Source: Cytophagales bacterium | GTDB taxonomy: Bacteria; Bacteroidota; Bacteroidia; Cytophagales; MED-G16 | NCBI GenBank assembly: GCA_029940715.1 | Contig: JAPYTU010000049.1 | Coordinates: 1 to 10,338, forward strand | Length of the DNA stretch: 10,338 nt | Direction: 5' to 3' | In this document: positions 8,394 through 10,338 of the stretch, in pieces | Numbering within the stretch: the stretch's first letter is position 1 | How the letters are laid out: every line of letters starts with the position of its first letter | Translations under genes and position numbers: made by a program | Notes under the pieces: generated by a model | What the model was told of the DNA's origin: nothing | Seen by the model: only the letters and a program-made list of their open reading frames with translations | Databases searched by the model: none

Positions 8394-8495
8394 AATAAAA
8401 TAATTATAATTACAATCTAAATAAGAATTTTAAGAAATATTATTTTTCTTGTTTTTATTACAAATAAAATCTTTGGTTAAATTGAAGACAATATT
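8394..8495. promoter_or_regulatory. Divergent intergenic region between the propeller gene and the b561-like/YceI pair
   Basis: This 102-bp, very AT-rich gap is the only place in the window where two genes are transcribed away from each other, so promoters in both directions should be here. Neither start codon has a recognisable Shine-Dalgarno sequence, as is common in Bacteroidota. No strong operator-like palindrome was seen. Confidence 0.6.
8449..8475 (+). promoter_or_regulatory. Candidate Bacteroidota-type promoter for the b561-like/YceI unit
   Basis: TTG (8449-8451) lies 16 nt upstream of AATCTTTG (8468-8475), which matches the Bacteroidota -7 consensus TAnnTTTG except at the first base. 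The ATG of the downstream gene lies 20 nt after the -7 box, giving a short leader. The -33/-7 spacing is slightly short and the region is AT-rich, so the match could be chance. Confidence 0.3.
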
Positions 8496-9110
8496 ATGAG
8501 AATTATTATTATTTCATTTTTGTTTATACTCTTTTTTTCTTCTCAAAATAACGCTCAAGATTTACTAAATGAATTAGAGTCTATTGAATCTAGTAATATT
8601 CCTTTATTGCCTGAAAAATTTCTAGTAACTAAAAAAATTTTATGGGGTAAAAAAGGATTAATGAGAAGTTTTAATAAATTCAAATTAACGCCCGAAAATA
8701 GGCAACATGAACTAAAAGTCAGAAAATCTATGCTTAAAGTACATCAATATTTGGGCTTTTTAACTTTAGGTGGAATGCTAGCTCAAGGTATTATTGGCTC
8801 ACAATTATATAAAGGTAATATGAACGTAAAAAATACACATAAAAAAATGGGTGAAATGGTAAGCATTAGTTATTTTTCAACTGCAGCCATCCCTCTTTTT
8901 TCTCCTCCAAAAATGTTTAATGAAAAAAAAGGCTTAAACAACATAAAAATTCATAAAATTTTAGCAGTAATACATTTCTCAAGCATGGTAGCAACAAATA
9001 TTCTTGCAAATAAAATAGATACTAATTACAACCTTAAACGCTACCATAGAGCAGCTGCATATACTGCATTTGGATCTTATGCGGCTAGCATGATTGTTAT
9101 AAAATTTTAA
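8496..9110 (+). CDS. Four-helix membrane protein, cytochrome b561-like (putative heme protein)
   Basis: A 204-residue protein that I do not recognise as a named family. A signal peptide (residues 1-20, ending NNA before QD) is followed by a ~60-residue hydrophilic stretch and four moderately hydrophobic segments, about 84-104, 117-135, 153-171 and 184-203. Each begins with a His in a similar setting: VHQYLG (His83), THKKMG (His115), IHKILA (His153, with His160 inside the helix) and YHRAAA (His184). In a simple up-down bundle His83 and His153 fall on one membrane face and His115 and His184 on the other, as in the two-heme core of b561 cytochromes. The next gene, 4 nt downstream, encodes a YceI protein; in Escherichia coli yceI is paired with the b561-type gene yceJ. 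I infer a membrane electron carrier, but heme binding is not proven. It is shorter and more divergent than usual b561 proteins and has an unusual cleavable signal. Confidence 0.6.
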   Translation: MRIIIISFLFILFFSSQNNAQDLLNELESIESSNIPLLPEKFLVTKKILWGKKGLMRSFNKFKLTPENRQHELKVRKSMLKVHQYLGFLTLGGMLAQGIIGSQLYKGNMNVKNTHKKMGEMVSISYFSTAAIPLFSPPKMFNEKKGLNNIKIHKILAVIHFSSMVATNILANKIDTNYNLKRYHRAAAYTAFGSYAASMIVIKF

Positions 9111-9114
9111 TTTT

Positions 9115-9660
9115 ATGAAAAATTATTTTTTAATAATATTATTTATTTCTTCAATTACTATCTCTTATGCTCAACAATCTGAATTTGAAAAGATATATGT
9201 AAACAAAAAGAAGTCAAGCATTTCATATTCCATGAAACATCCATTACATGCCTGGGATGCCATAAGTAACGAGGTTTCATCAATTATCCTACTAGATAGA
9301 GAAAAGATGGATATTAAAGAACTTGCAGTAGTAGTTAAAATTGCTTCATTTGATAGCAAAAACAGTAATAGAGACTCTAATACAATAGAAGTTACAGAAG
9401 CATTAAAATTCCCTAATGTTAGCCTTTCAAGTACAGCTATTTCACAAAGAAATGATAAATTAATAGTAAAAGGAATTTTAAAATTTCATGGAGTAAGTAA
9501 AGAAATAACTTTTGAGGTTAAAAAAGAAATTTTAAAAAATGAAATCAAAATAACTGGAGATTTTAGTATTTTAATGACAGACTTTGAAATCAAACCACCC
9601 ACATTATTAGGTATTTCAACTGATGAAAATATAGATTTAAACTTTGTTGTATTTTACTAA
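9115..9660 (+). CDS. YceI-family secreted lipid-binding-type protein
   Basis: A 181-residue exported protein with a signal peptide cleaved after SYA (residue 19, before QQ), so it is periplasmic or outside. The mature part has the YceI pattern of an eight-stranded lipocalin-like barrel: SSISYSMKHPLHAW (34-47, His42 and His45), ASFDSKNSNRDSNTIEV (77-93), LKFPNVSLSST (97-107), VKGILKFHGVSKEITFEV (118-135) and FSILMTDFEIKPP (150-162). Length is normal. Family members with known structures bind long isoprenoid or fatty-acyl molecules in the barrel; the ligand here is unknown. It starts 4 nt after the stop of the b561-like gene and is surely co-transcribed with it, which suggests a joint role such as quinone-linked redox chemistry, by inference only. 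The gene ends 13 nt from the stop of the convergent hydrolase. Confidence 0.9.
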   Translation: MKNYFLIILFISSITISYAQQSEFEKIYVNKKKSSISYSMKHPLHAWDAISNEVSSIILLDREKMDIKELAVVVKIASFDSKNSNRDSNTIEVTEALKFPNVSLSSTAISQRNDKLIVKGILKFHGVSKEITFEVKKEILKNEIKITGDFSILMTDFEIKPPTLLGISTDENIDLNFVVFY

Positions 9661-9673
9661 ATCTTGTAGATTA

Positions 9674-10338
9674 TTATTTTAAAATTGTTTGAGACATAAA
9701 TTTTTTAGCAAAAGCAAAAGATTTTTCTCTAGCAATAGGATTTCCTCCAAAACTAACTCCTCTTTTCACACAAAGCATAAATCCTAACTTCTGAAGAAAT
9801 GGATTTGACATGGGAATATCAATATAATTCATTAAAACATTACCATCTTTAGTTAATCGAAAAGTACAATCTGTAAAATTATATGCTTTTTCATTTACTA
9901 CTACTGGAGCAATTCTATCAAATGAATGATGAGAATCATCATAAATAGTAATATCAATATTTGCTTTGTTTTCTAATTTTTGAACCAGTTCATAGCAAGG
10001 TTGAGATGGTGTCCAGTTATCGAGTTCACCGACTAGTATATGTATTGGGGACTGAGAAAAATCAGTATTTTCAGGATCTATAAAGCAAGGCGGATAAAAC
10101 GCAAGATGTGAAGCAAAACTTAAATTTTTATTTATTGCATTTTTAAGTGGAAGCCATGCTGAAAATAAAGTTACTCCTCCACCTAAACTCCAACCTGTAA
10201 TTGAAATTTTATCTTTATCTATTCTAGGATGATTAGATAAAACTTCAAGAGCCTTATATGCATCCAAAATCATTGCTGCAATGGTAACTTCAGTTTGAGA
10301 ACCAACAGTAGATTTAATTCCTCTACTTTTAAAACTAT
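9674..10338 (-). CDS. Dienelactone hydrolase-like alpha/beta hydrolase, 5' end cut off by window edge
   Basis: The frame is open from the right edge through the ATG at 10273 to a TAA at 9674-9676. The 21 codons before that ATG (SFKSRGIKSTVGSQTEVTIA, then A) match the family lead-in to AAMILDAYKALEVLSNHPRID, so the true start is outside the window and the ATG is internal. Counting from that Met, the nucleophile elbow is GWSLGGG (Ser29), the acid is likely Asp85 in VGELDNWTP, and the base His116 in DDSHHSFD, giving a full alpha/beta-hydrolase triad. The nucleophile is Ser, not the Cys of classical dienelactone hydrolase, so another ester or amide substrate is likely. The seen part has 220 residues; perhaps 80-120 N-terminal residues are missing. 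No leader can be judged. It is convergent with the YceI gene and no link in function is visible. Confidence 0.85.
   Translation of the reverse strand, partial: SFKSRGIKSTVGSQTEVTIAAMILDAYKALEVLSNHPRIDKDKISITGWSLGGGVTLFSAWLPLKNAINKNLSFASHLAFYPPCFIDPENTDFSQSPIHILVGELDNWTPSQPCYELVQKLENKANIDITIYDDSHHSFDRIAPVVVNEKAYNFTDCTFRLTKDGNVLMNYIDIPMSNPFLQKLGFMLCVKRGVSFGGNPIAREKSFAFAKKFMSQTILK

Noticed and set aside
10271..10273. ATG at 10273 as the start of the alpha/beta hydrolase
   Set aside because: The frame stays open to the window edge and the 21 upstream codons continue the family similarity, so this Met is internal and the gene is partial.

Overview
The window is AT-rich (about 30% GC by eye) and densely coding, with six genes on two strands. 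It suggests a member of the Bacteroidota, probably a marine or aquatic flavobacterium-like lineage. The evidence is a type IX secretion system (T9SS) C-terminal sorting domain on a 1155-residue protein, signal peptides ending in A|Q, lipoprotein signal peptides, and mostly absent Shine-Dalgarno sequences. No tRNA, rRNA, CRISPR array, insertion sequence or integrase was seen.

Layout. Four genes on the minus strand, in transcription order: (i) 8393-4926, a very large exported Asp-box beta-propeller protein with two Calx-beta domains and a T9SS sorting domain; (ii) 4868-3369, bifunctional NAD(P)H-hydrate epimerase/dehydratase; (iii) 3364-818, a GH20 beta-N-acetylhexosaminidase lipoprotein with a GTG start only 4 nt after the previous stop; (iv) 766 to the left edge, the N-terminal two thirds of a membrane acetyltransferase of the HGSNAT/DUF5009 (NagX-like) family. 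Divergent from these, on the plus strand, a two-gene unit (8496-9110, 9115-9660) encodes a four-helix, cytochrome b561-like membrane protein and a YceI-family secreted protein. Convergent to that, a dienelactone-hydrolase-like alpha/beta hydrolase (stop at 9674) runs off the right edge without its start.

How the genes work together. The GH20 enzyme and the HGSNAT-like protein form a plausible amino-sugar module: terminal GlcNAc is released from chito-oligosaccharides or glycans, and an inner-membrane acetyltransferase acts on amino sugars. The metabolite-repair gene nnr sits tightly upstream of the GH20 gene, most likely co-transcribed without a direct pathway link. The b561-like/YceI pair resembles the yceJ-yceI arrangement of enterobacteria, although the membrane protein is divergent.

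The window looks mostly ordinary for Bacteroidota. The points most worth a second look are the alternating histidine pattern of the b561-like protein beside YceI, the co-occurrence of a lipobox and a T9SS sorting domain on one polypeptide, and the GH20/HGSNAT-like pair. I did not find convincing evidence for an entirely new system.
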